A stretch of DNA of 10,512 nucleotides from an uncultured Micrococcales bacterium (lineage in GTDB: Bacteria > Actinomycetota > Actinomycetes > Actinomycetales > Microbacteriaceae), in contig CALFOB010000153.1 of NCBI GenBank assembly GCA_937919125.1, positions 1 to 10,512 on the forward strand, read 5' to 3'. Position numbers and translations under genes: made by a program. Under the pieces are notes generated by a model. That model worked only from the letters and a program-made list of their open reading frames with translations. It was not told the origin of the DNA and did not search any database. Shown here one piece after another: positions 1 through 5,819 of this stretch. Positions within the stretch are counted from its first letter, which is position 1. Every line of letters begins with the position of its first letter.

Positions 1-881
1 CGGTTCCATTTATCTTGGCGGAAGTATTCATTTCCAACATTGGTGGTGCAGCTACCCTCATCGGTGATCCACCAAACATCATCATTGCTTCTAAAGCAAA
101 CTTAGACTTCAACTCTTTCCTAATCCACATGGCTCCTATGGTGCTAGTGGTATTAGCGGTAATCATTCCAATGCTTGTTCTGATGTTCAACAAAGAACTT
201 AGAAACAATGCTGAAGATCGCAAGAACGTTATGACTTTAGATGCAAGTAGCTTCATCAAAGACAAGCCGCTATTGGTCAAGAGCCTGGCTGTTTTGACAT
301 TAGTTATTGTTGCTTTTGTCCTTCACTCAGTGCTTCACCTAGAACCGTCAGTGATCGCAATGATTGGTGCTGGAGTTCTAGTACTAATTAGCAACCTGAA
401 ACCAAATGAGTTTGCTAGAGATGTTGAGTGGGGAACACTGGTTTTCTTTGCTGCTCTTTTCATAATGGTTGGTGCACTTGTTAATGTCGGTGCTCTAAAG
501 ATGGTTGCCGATGCTATCGGTTCTTATGTTGGAGATAATGGAGCATTAGCTGCTGGAGCAATTGTTGTTGTTTCCGCTCTAGCTTCAGGAATCATCGACA
601 ACATTCCTTATGTAACTTCAATGGCACCGGTTGTTCAACAACTCAATGACACTATTTCCACAATCACAAATGATGGTTTGTGGTGGGCACTGGCTTTCGG
701 AGCTGACTTCGGTGGCAACATGACTATCGTTGGTGCAAGTGCAAACGTAGTTGCTGTAGGTCTTGCTTATGCCAGCGGCTACAAGATCACCTTCTGGCAA
801 TTTGCCAAGTACGGAATCCCGGTCACCCTTGTGTCAACCGCGATGGTGCTTCCCTATGTGCTCATCAGATACTTCGGTTAG
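1..881 (+). CDS. ArsB/NhaD-type ion permease, SLC13 / P-permease superfamily (5' end outside window)
   Basis: The reading frame is open from base 3 and has no start here, so this is the C-terminal part, about 292 residues of a family that usually has about 430. The first visible residues carry the superfamily signature ATLIGDPPNI (about residues 17-26 counted from the first complete codon). The second half has the pseudo-symmetric counterpart: IIDNIPYVTSMAP (about 197-209) and GADFGGNMTIVGASANV (about 233-249). Several hydrophobic membrane spans surround these loops, and the protein ends at TAG 879-881. Known members are secondary carriers in the cytoplasmic membrane that move arsenite, Na+/H+ or organic anions. 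The visible part does not settle the substrate. No ars genes are adjacent, so an arsenite role has no local support. A TTG at 15 lies inside the signature region and is not a credible start. Confidence 0.85.
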   Translation, partial: VPFILAEVFISNIGGAATLIGDPPNIIIASKANLDFNSFLIHMAPMVLVVLAVIIPMLVLMFNKELRNNAEDRKNVMTLDASSFIKDKPLLVKSLAVLTLVIVAFVLHSVLHLEPSVIAMIGAGVLVLISNLKPNEFARDVEWGTLVFFAALFIMVGALVNVGALKMVADAIGSYVGDNGALAAGAIVVVSALASGIIDNIPYVTSMAPVVQQLNDTISTITNDGLWWALAFGADFGGNMTIVGASANVVAVGLAYASGYKITFWQFAKYGIPVTLVSTAMVLPYVLIRYFG

Positions 882-957
882 CCCTCGCAAAAGCGAACTT
901 ATCTGCCCTAAAGATGTTCTGAGTGGGGACACAGCGGCAAGGCTGAACAGCAAGCTC

Positions 958-984
958 TTGATTTCCAAGTATTCTGCCTATATC
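958..984 (+). promoter_or_regulatory. Possible promoter of the GSDH-family gene
   Basis: TTGATT (958-963) could be a -35 element. A TATA-like stretch at 979-984 (TATATC) follows at a slightly short spacing of 15 bases; an alternative -10, TATCAA at 981-986, gives 17. The site lies in the 132-base gap after the permease gene, about 30 bases before the ATG at 1014. The match is moderate. Nothing else was recognised in 882-1003. Confidence 0.3.
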
Positions 985-1013
985 AACAGTTAATTTAGCA
1001 ATCAGGACCAAGC

Positions 1014-2333
1014 ATGCCTAAAGCGGTGAAGACCAGAAAAGACCCTCTCTTTGAGTTCGTCATAGTCTTTGCCCTCGTGTTTGGAGGTGTCTTTGCTTTT
1101 AGCTCTGACACTCAAAAAGTAGAAGCGAAGCCAGAACCAAAGCCTCCTGTTGTTGAAGTTGTTAAGAGAAGCTATGTAGTCCCAACTGGTAAGCCTGAGA
1201 ATCTTGTAACAGGGCTCAAAGCGCCATGGGAACTTCTCTTCCTTCCTGATGGACAAGCTTTAGTTGATGAGAGAGACACTGGCTCAATTCTTCTGATCAG
1301 TAAAGACCTAAAGGTTTCCAAGATTGCCTTTACTAGAGCAGCACCGCCATGCGAAAAGTTCTGTGAAGGTGGAACTTTGGGTATGACCTATGCAGCTGAT
1401 CGTTTAGGTGGCGAGCTATCACTGTTTGTTTTCCTAACAACCTTGAATGACAACCGCATTCTCAAATATGACCTAAATACAGATGATGCTGGTGTTTGGT
1501 CTCTTGCTAATAAGAGAGTGATTGTTAAAGGTATTGAACGCAGTGGTAAATCAACTACCCATAACGGTGGACGCTTAGCTATTGGTCCTGATGGCAAGCT
1601 TTGGGTAAGCCTTGGCGATTCCGGGATGAAAGGTGCAACTTCACAGAACTGGGATAAGTTAGCTGGCTCTGTGTTGCGAGTAAACCTAGATGGATCAGTT
1701 CCTGAAGATAACCCACGTAACTCATTGGTTTGGGCTAAAGGCTTTAGAGATACTCAAGGTATGGCTTGGGATGAGTTTGGAAATATGTGGACCACCGAAT
1801 TTGGTCAAGACACGTGGGATGAACTAAATCTTTTAGAAAAAGGCAAGAACTACGGTTGGCCTATAGCTGAAGGTAAATACAAGTTTGTTGAGACACCGCT
1901 CGAACCAGGGAACCCTGGCTCTAATGCTCAAGGAACAGCAGAGAATCCAGCACCTAAGCCAACTATTCCTGAAATGCCTTCAAAGGATGTCTTGGTAACT
2001 GATTCTAGATACACACCTCCAATCTTTGCTTGGCATCCATCAGAAGCTGCGTGTAGTGGAATTACCCATATCAAGGGAACTTTGATCTCAGCTTGTCTTC
2101 GTGGTGGAAAGCTTTGGTTCATTCCTGTTCTTGGAGATAAGAAACTAGGAGAGCCTCAAGAGTTCTTCAAGGGTAGTTTCGGGCGTTTGAGAAAAGCAAC
2201 TCTTGCTCCAGATGGATCACTTTGGATCATCACAAGTAATAGAGATGGTCGTGGCGGTTGGTCAAGTGGTGGAGAGAATCCTCTAGATGACCGAATCATT
2301 AGAGTCAAACTCAAGAACGTCTATTACGACTAG
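1014..2333 (+). CDS. PQQ-dependent sugar (glucose/sorbosone) dehydrogenase-like beta-propeller, membrane-anchored or exported
   Basis: The 439-residue product belongs to the GSDH / soluble PQQ glucose dehydrogenase family, which oxidises aldose sugars or sugar-like substrates outside the cytoplasm. Residues 12-30 form one hydrophobic segment after a Lys/Arg-rich start. There is no lipobox Cys, so it is a signal anchor or signal peptide, followed by a Lys/Pro-rich linker (35-46). Family motifs in order are APWELLFLPDG (70-80), EGGTLGMTYA (118-127), HNGGRLAIGPDGKLWVSLGD (183-202, with the His expected at the active site), GFRDTQGMAWD (243-253), WDELNLLEKGKNYGWP (268-283) and the C-terminal LAPDGSLWIITSNRDGRG (397-414) with DDRIIRV (425-431). 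The usual YGHRN motif reads KGFRDTQ here. Extra Cys residues (113, 117, 347, 361) may form disulfides. The ATG at 1014 follows AGGA (1004-1007) by 6 bases. Substrate and PQQ dependence are not shown by the sequence. Confidence 0.85.
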   Translation: MPKAVKTRKDPLFEFVIVFALVFGGVFAFSSDTQKVEAKPEPKPPVVEVVKRSYVVPTGKPENLVTGLKAPWELLFLPDGQALVDERDTGSILLISKDLKVSKIAFTRAAPPCEKFCEGGTLGMTYAADRLGGELSLFVFLTTLNDNRILKYDLNTDDAGVWSLANKRVIVKGIERSGKSTTHNGGRLAIGPDGKLWVSLGDSGMKGATSQNWDKLAGSVLRVNLDGSVPEDNPRNSLVWAKGFRDTQGMAWDEFGNMWTTEFGQDTWDELNLLEKGKNYGWPIAEGKYKFVETPLEPGNPGSNAQGTAENPAPKPTIPEMPSKDVLVTDSRYTPPIFAWHPSEAACSGITHIKGTLISACLRGGKLWFIPVLGDKKLGEPQEFFKGSFGRLRKATLAPDGSLWIITSNRDGRGGWSSGGENPLDDRIIRVKLKNVYYD

Positions 2334-2337
2334 ACCC

Positions 2338-2643
2338 TTACTTCGTTCTGTTGTTAATCCATAGAACTAGGCCAACAACAAATGCAACCGCTCCAATAGG
2401 CAGGGTCAATAACAACCCAAAGAGTGCAGTTCCACCGCCATCACCACCAGTGCTGAACATATTCCCACCGATAGGAGTTGTGAGAATAGCAATCGGTATA
2501 GGTAGGAGAGCAAATAGGCAGCCTCCACCTGAGAGCCAGCGGCCCACTAGATTCTTTCGATTAGCTGCAATATCCCAGCCACAGTTGACGCAGAAGCGCT
2601 CCAGCCCCGATCTACGCTCCCCGCATCTTGGACAATTCTCCAT
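2338..2643 (-). CDS. Small zinc-ribbon membrane protein of unknown function
   Basis: This 101-residue protein starts with a zinc ribbon: MENCPRCGERR, then FCVNCGWD, giving Cys 4, 7, 18 and 21 as a CxxC-x10-CxxC metal site. Two hydrophobic segments follow, at about 38-58 and 75-96, separated by a Gly-rich loop (GGDGGG), and the protein ends in a short charged tail (NNRTK). The arrangement suggests a cytosolic zinc ribbon tethered by two membrane spans. The ATG at 2643 is preferred because GGGAG (2649-2653 on the plus-strand numbering) lies 5 bases before it. An in-frame ATG at 2655 would add four residues but has no well-spaced ribosome site. The gene is convergent with the GSDH-family gene, four bases apart, with no terminator visible between them. 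Such zinc-ribbon/TM proteins are widespread and mostly uncharacterised, so I assign no function. Confidence 0.75.
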   Translation of the reverse strand: MENCPRCGERRSGLERFCVNCGWDIAANRKNLVGRWLSGGGCLFALLPIPIAILTTPIGGNMFSTGGDGGGTALFGLLLTLPIGAVAFVVGLVLWINNRTK

Positions 2644-2669
2644 AAGTACTCCCATACCTTGATAGCAAA

Positions 2670-2698
2670 ATCCTATTTATCCGCCTTTGTTATGTGCA
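2670..2698 (-). promoter_or_regulatory. Candidate promoter of the zinc-ribbon gene
   Basis: Read on the minus strand, TAGGAT (plus-strand bases 2670-2675) resembles a -10 box. TGCACA (2693-2698) matches four of six -35 consensus bases at a 17-base spacing. The transcript would begin about 20 bases before the ATG at 2643 and include its GGGAG site. The inverted repeat at 2697-2710 touches the -35 element. Confidence 0.4.
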
Positions 2699-2710
2699 GT
2701 CAGGTGACTG
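2697..2710. promoter_or_regulatory. Inverted repeat, possible operator between divergent genes
   Basis: CAGTCA and TGACTG are perfect 6-base inverted arms around a GG spacer. The site sits between the minus-strand zinc-ribbon gene and the plus-strand secreted-protein gene and overlaps the edge of the candidate -35 of the former. Dimeric regulators bind sites of this shape, but no particular regulator family is recognised. Confidence 0.35.
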
Positions 2711-2744
2711 AATCGTTACCAAATAAGGGCACAAAGGAAGGTTC

Positions 2745-2765
2745 ATGTCCCCACCTAGGCTCTAG
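2745..2765 (+). CDS. Six-codon leader mini-ORF (MSPPRL) with strong Shine-Dalgarno
   Basis: The sequence AAAGGAAGG at 2733-2741 is one of the best ribosome sites in the window. It is followed by ATG at 2745, with six bases between AAAGGA and the ATG, the same geometry as the DUF1801 gene start. The frame reads Met-Ser-Pro-Pro-Arg-Leu and stops at TAG 2763-2765. It lies 53 bases upstream of the secreted-protein start and in another frame, so it is not a missed N-terminus. A regulatory leader peptide is possible, since a Pro-Pro pair slows ribosomes. A chance ATG downstream of a purine run is the alternative. Confidence 0.35.
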   Translation: MSPPRL

Positions 2766-2785
2766 GCTCATAAGTACATCGATGT
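2755..2785. repeat. Tandem CTAGGCT repeat and 10-base palindrome in the leader
   Basis: CTAGGCT occurs twice head to tail at 2755-2761 and 2762-2768, overlapping the end of the mini-ORF. ACATCGATGT at 2776-2785 is a perfect palindrome. Both lie between the mini-ORF and the start-codon stem-loop. They could be protein-binding sites or parts of a folded leader. No function is recognised. Confidence 0.4.
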
Positions 2786-2790
2786 TTTGT

Positions 2791-2827
2791 GCGAAGCGTC
2801 CTTTATGAAAGGCACTACGTGTTTCGC
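2791..2827 (+). promoter_or_regulatory. Stem-loop covering the ribosome site and GTG start of the secreted-protein gene
   Basis: Pairing read directly from the sequence: GCGAA (2791-2795) with TTCGC (2823-2827); GCGT (2796-2799) with ACGT (2817-2820, one G-U pair); CCTTT (2800-2804) with AAAGG (2808-2812); loop ATG (2805-2807). Bulges are CACT (2813-2816) and GT (2821-2822). AAAGG is the ribosome binding site, and G2819 and T2820 of the GTG start are also paired, so the fold would block translation until opened. Folding energy was not computed. Confidence 0.45.
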
Positions 2828-4819
2828 AAAATAATCGCCGGCTTACTAGCCCTTCCTCTAATTACCTCAGGCATCTCTGCAGCTAACGCAGCTGTAGTCC
2901 CTTATACACAGAACTTTGATTCAATGGCCACATATAACGGCGTTGACTTTGATGGCGGCGTAGGAACATTAGTTACTGATCAACCTGCAGGCGAAGGATT
3001 CACCTCTGGCAAGGCTCTTAAAGTAGAGACAAAAGAGGCGGCATGGGCAGGAACAAAACTAGTTTTGCCTTCAACTTCTAGCTTTATTTCAAACGCAAAC
3101 AAGACAGGTACGATTTCTGTTTACTCACCAGATGCAGAGGACCGCTGCTTTGTACTAAAGCTAGAGGGTGGTGGAGCTATTGAGCGAAGCCTCAGAGTTG
3201 TTCAAGGTTGGCAGACCCTGACCTTCAACTATTCAGCAAACTATAACCAAGCAGTGAATTACAACGTGCTTGTATTCATGCCAGATTTCAAGGGAATTGG
3301 TTGCGCGACAGTATCAGGTTCTAAACCAATGACCACTTGGTATGTTGACAACATCTCCTTCCCGGGCTTCAGAGATTCAGCAGAGATTATCGTTCCAGAA
3401 GAGCGTTCAACTCCATCTACTCTTCTAAATTTTGAGCCAGATGACACATCGGGCTACGAACTAGTTGACTTCAATGGAGCTACATCAAGCGTTGTTACAG
3501 ATGCGCCTGCTGACGGTTCAATCGGGTCAACAAAAGCTCTTAAGGTAATCACAGCAGGAAATACTGCAGGAACCGTGCTAGTTTCAAAAACTCGTGCAGC
3601 ATCTTTGATTTCTGCTTCGTCATTTGTTGTGAAGGCTAACATCCATTCTCCAGTGTCTGGAAAAACCATCATGCTGAAACTGGAAAGCATAGATCACCCT
3701 TCTCAGATTGTAGAAATTAAAAACACTAGCGTTGCTGGTTGGAAGACTTACAGCTTCAACTTTGAAGTTGGTGGAAACCTAACTCAGGACTATCCAAGGG
3801 CAATCGTGTTCTTCGACTTCCTAGGAGATGGCTCCTCAAACCCTTGGTACCTAGATGATCTAGCTTTCAACGGTGCTGTTGGTGCATCAATTCCTGGTGG
3901 CGGCGGAGGCGGCGGTGGCGGCAACGCTGGTGCAGGTGAGCCAACTCCTACTCTTCTTACTTTCGAAGGTGATGACTCTCTTGGTGCTCTAAACCTCACA
4001 GAAGCTGTTGCTGAAAAGCCGCAGGGTTTCTTCGGTGGAGCGTCAGCTGTTATCGCCGAAGCACCTGCCGGTGGTCTTGGTGGAAACGTACTTGCTATTA
4101 CTAAGTCAGGCGCTCCCTGGGCCGGTATCAACGCTCTTGTGAGCCTTGATGGTTCTTTCCGCTATAGCGATGCAACCAACACCAAAGTCACTTTCAACTA
4201 CTACTCACCTAAGGGTGGTAGCCCAGTTGGTCTTGAGCTATACAACGGAGCAACCTTGGCCGTATCAATGACTCAGACAGCAAATGCTGGTTGGAACAAC
4301 ATTGAGTTTGATCTATCAACATCTTCTGGTTGGTCAAGTTTGGTCAAGTATGACAAGTTAGTTATCTTCCCTGACTTCCAGGTTGAAGCGGCTAACGAGG
4401 TCTTCTACCTAGACAACCTTGCAGTCAATGGTGCTACTACTCCTCAGATAACAATCGTGCCTGAAGTTCCAGTAGTGCCAGCTCCAAAGGTAAAGCCAAC
4501 TGTGAGAAAGGCTGCAACTGTTTCAACAAAGACACCTAAGGTTGGCGTTACTCTAACTGCTAACAAGGGTGCCTACAATGGCAGCGCAACTATCACTTAC
4601 AAGTACACCTGGTACCGCTGTTCAGTACTTGGCAAGACTGCTCTAAAGACAAAGCCAGCTGCATCAGCAAAGTGTTCAGTAATCTCTGGAAAAACTTCTA
4701 GCTCATTGAAGCTAAGCAAGTCAGACAGGGGTAAGTACATCAGAGTTATGGTTACTGCTAAGAACTCAAAGGGCTATGTATACAACATGTCTAAATCGAC
4801 CACTAAAAAGGTCAAGTAA
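2819..4819 (+). CDS. Secreted protein with three tandem jelly-roll (CBM-like) domains and an Ig-like C-terminal domain
   Basis: The product of 666 residues has a classic signal peptide (FRKIIAGLLALPLITSG, cleavage likely after ANA at about 24). Three related domains follow at about 26-183, 200-352 and 376-538. Each opens with an F-(D/E)-x2 turn and a V-x-(D/E)-x-P(A) strand, has an inner KVTFNYYSPK- or FVVKANIHSP-like strand, a GW-x(2-4)-(F/L) strand and a closing (V/L)xxFxDF...(W/F)Yx(D/L)(D/N)(D/N)(I/L) segment. This layout resembles the beta-sandwich modules attached to glycosidases of marine bacteria. A nine-Gly linker (360-368) separates domains 2 and 3. The C-terminus (about 560-666) matches the Ig-like repeat of actinobacterial surface proteins (TPKVGVTLTANKG, TWYRC, SSLKLSKSDRGKYIRVMVTA); Cys 601 and 619 may bond. 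No LPXTG motif or catalytic domain is seen. The GTG at 2819 is chosen because AAAGG lies six bases before it and it places the signal peptide at the N-terminus; an upstream in-frame GTG at 2789 lacks a ribosome site. The likely role is carbohydrate binding or adhesion, which is inference. Confidence 0.75.
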   Translation: MFRKIIAGLLALPLITSGISAANAAVVPYTQNFDSMATYNGVDFDGGVGTLVTDQPAGEGFTSGKALKVETKEAAWAGTKLVLPSTSSFISNANKTGTISVYSPDAEDRCFVLKLEGGGAIERSLRVVQGWQTLTFNYSANYNQAVNYNVLVFMPDFKGIGCATVSGSKPMTTWYVDNISFPGFRDSAEIIVPEERSTPSTLLNFEPDDTSGYELVDFNGATSSVVTDAPADGSIGSTKALKVITAGNTAGTVLVSKTRAASLISASSFVVKANIHSPVSGKTIMLKLESIDHPSQIVEIKNTSVAGWKTYSFNFEVGGNLTQDYPRAIVFFDFLGDGSSNPWYLDDLAFNGAVGASIPGGGGGGGGGNAGAGEPTPTLLTFEGDDSLGALNLTEAVAEKPQGFFGGASAVIAEAPAGGLGGNVLAITKSGAPWAGINALVSLDGSFRYSDATNTKVTFNYYSPKGGSPVGLELYNGATLAVSMTQTANAGWNNIEFDLSTSSGWSSLVKYDKLVIFPDFQVEAANEVFYLDNLAVNGATTPQITIVPEVPVVPAPKVKPTVRKAATVSTKTPKVGVTLTANKGAYNGSATITYKYTWYRCSVLGKTALKTKPAASAKCSVISGKTSSSLKLSKSDRGKYIRVMVTAKNSKGYVYNMSKSTTKKVK

Positions 4820-4832
4820 CCAAAAAGATTAG

Positions 4833-4870
4833 AACTAAACCCCCGAAGATAAATCTCCGGGGGTTTAGTT
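4833..4870. terminator. Strong bidirectional rho-independent terminator
   Basis: A perfect 13-base-pair stem (4833-4845 with 4858-4870; the core is CCCCCG/CGGGGG flanked by AACTAAA/TTTAGTT) closes a 12-base loop that can itself form a short AGA/TCT pairing. It lies between the convergent stops at 4819 and 4879. Read on the minus strand, a run of five T follows shortly after the stem. On the plus strand the tail is ATTTAAAT, only moderately T-rich. Confidence 0.9.
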
Positions 4871-4878
4871 ATTTAAAT

Positions 4879-5313
4879 CTAGCTAACTGCCTTCTTGATC
4901 AGAGCCTTTATTTCAGCTTCTACCTTTGGGGTCAGTTTTGTGAGAGCAAATGAGGTTGGCCAGAATGTTCCGGCATCTAGGTTTCCATGCTCAGAGAAAC
5001 CTAGTGTTGAATAGCGAGCTTTGAACATGCCTGCATTTTGAAAAAAGATAATGACTTTGCCGGTCTTACCTGGGGTGAAGAATGCTGGCATTCCATACCA
5101 AGTCTTAGGAATAAGGTGAGGGGCGTTCTTTTCTACGAGCTCCTTTATCCTGAGAGCCATCGCCTTCTCGTCTGCTGGCATCTTGTTGACCTTTTCCATG
5201 AATGTCTTTAGATCAGCTGCACCAGTTGCTGCTAGCTTTGCCTCGGCTGCTCTGTCTTTCATTGCCTGACGTTCGGCTGCTGTGAAACTTGCAGTTGTTT
5301 TCTTCTCGGCCAT
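4879..5313 (-). CDS. DUF1801 / YdhG-like (frataxin-fold, putative iron-chaperone-type) protein
   Basis: This 144-residue protein matches the actinobacterial form of the DUF1801 (YdhG/YjbR/CyaY-like fold) family. It has an N-terminal AERQAMKDRAAEAK helix (about 13-26), a central MPADEKAMALRIKELVEKNAP segment (about 45-65), then PKTWYGMPAFF (about 69-79), KVIIFFQNAGMFKARYSTLGF (about 85-105) and a C-terminal WPTSFALTKL (about 118-127) with a helix. Some relatives are called iron chaperones because of the frataxin-like fold, but for most the function is unproven. The ATG at 5313 is chosen because AAAGGA stands six bases upstream. A TTG at 5328 would place that ribosome site inside the coding region. 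The gene faces the terminator at 4833-4870 and is divergent from the HNH-like gene. No signal peptide or membrane span is present, so it is cytosolic. Confidence 0.85.
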   Translation of the reverse strand: MAEKKTTASFTAAERQAMKDRAAEAKLAATGAADLKTFMEKVNKMPADEKAMALRIKELVEKNAPHLIPKTWYGMPAFFTPGKTGKVIIFFQNAGMFKARYSTLGFSEHGNLDAGTFWPTSFALTKLTPKVEAEIKALIKKAVS

Positions 5314-5340
5314 TGGCCTTCCTTTCAACTATTACATCTA

Positions 5341-5346
5341 ATTTTA
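5341..5346 (-). promoter_or_regulatory. Candidate -10 box of the DUF1801 gene
   Basis: On the minus strand these bases read TAAAAT, five of six matches to TATAAT. The predicted transcript start would be about 20 bases before the ATG at 5313 and would include its AAAGGAAGG ribosome site. No good -35 element is seen. Confidence 0.35.
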
Positions 5347-5374
5347 TTGGCGCTTTTTGGCGTAACCTTAACCA
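5347..5374 (+). promoter_or_regulatory. Candidate promoter for a leaderless transcript, with a TTGGCG direct repeat
   Basis: TAACCT at 5363-5368 fits the actinobacterial TANNNT -10 pattern and ends six bases before the ATG at 5375, which puts transcription start at or next to the start codon. No Shine-Dalgarno sequence precedes that ATG. Just upstream, TTGGCG occurs at 5347-5352 and again at 5357-5362, exactly ten bases apart. This could be an activator or repressor site. Confidence 0.4.
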
Positions 5375-5818
5375 ATGAGTGATCTAGACGTAGTGGGCCA
5401 GAGGGATAACTGGATCTGCTGGATATGTGATGAGCCAGTTGATTCTGAAGGCTCTGTCAACAACGATCGCGGACCTTCTGCAGATAGCTACTTCGTGGTT
5501 AAAGCTAAAAAGGGTGAAAAAGCTAATGAACGCCTAGCCCATAGAGCTTGCAACACTATGAAGGGCAAAATTGACCCTGTTATTCAGTGGCCTTCTCATT
5601 TGATGGTCTTTGAACCAGCTCCAATCATCGCAACTGTTGAGCGTTTGGCTAAGAAGGGTGGCAAGGAGGCCATTGGTCGCTGTGCCGATAGCAAGGATGC
5701 TGACCTAGCTGCTGAGTGGCTAGTTGACAGACTTTCAAGATTTGCTCCTGACTCAGAATTCAAGGTCGACATCATTCAAGGTGGCGGCCAGCACGTTCTA
5801 ATGTTGAAGGCAAACTAA
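5375..5818 (+). CDS. HNH-like (treble-clef) protein with degenerate first histidine motif
   Basis: The 147-residue product has an HNH/treble-clef pattern at its N-terminus: WICWICDEPVD with Cys 15 and 18, a short insert, SADSYFVV at 36-42 and LAHRACNTMKGK at 54-65 (His 56, Cys 59, Asn 60). In active HNH nucleases the middle element usually reads DH. Here it is Asp37-Ser38, so a metal-binding or catalytic histidine seems to be missing. The remaining pattern fits a zinc-stabilised fold. The C-terminal half (about 75-147) is not recognised; it ends with FKVDIIQGGGQHVLMLKA, which looks like a small alpha/beta domain. The ATG has no ribosome site but follows a -10 box by six bases, which suggests a leaderless mRNA. 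The next gene begins one base after this stop, so the two are probably co-transcribed. Nuclease activity is uncertain. Confidence 0.65.
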   Translation: MSDLDVVGQRDNWICWICDEPVDSEGSVNNDRGPSADSYFVVKAKKGEKANERLAHRACNTMKGKIDPVIQWPSHLMVFEPAPIIATVERLAKKGGKEAIGRCADSKDADLAAEWLVDRLSRFAPDSEFKVDIIQGGGQHVLMLKAN

Positions 5819-5819
5819 T

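Noticed and set aside
881..900. Small TCGC-AAAA-GCGA hairpin after the permease stop
   Set aside because: Only four base pairs and no T-run, so it is not supportable as a terminator.
763..993. Open frame overlapping the end of the permease gene and running into the gap
   Set aside because: It is mostly an out-of-frame shadow of the permease, has no ribosome site and has no recognisable protein features.
2351..2662. Plus-strand open frame opposite the zinc-ribbon gene
   Set aside because: The minus strand gives a coherent CxxC zinc ribbon and membrane spans with a good ribosome site. The plus-strand translation is Pro/Arg-rich without features.
2789..2818. Upstream in-frame GTG start for the secreted protein
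   Set aside because: It has no ribosome site and would put ten charged or polar residues before the signal peptide; GTG 2819 has AAAGG at ideal spacing.
3790..4131. Minus-strand frame with a poly-Pro run
   Set aside because: It is the antisense image of the poly-Gly linker and adjacent domain of the secreted protein.
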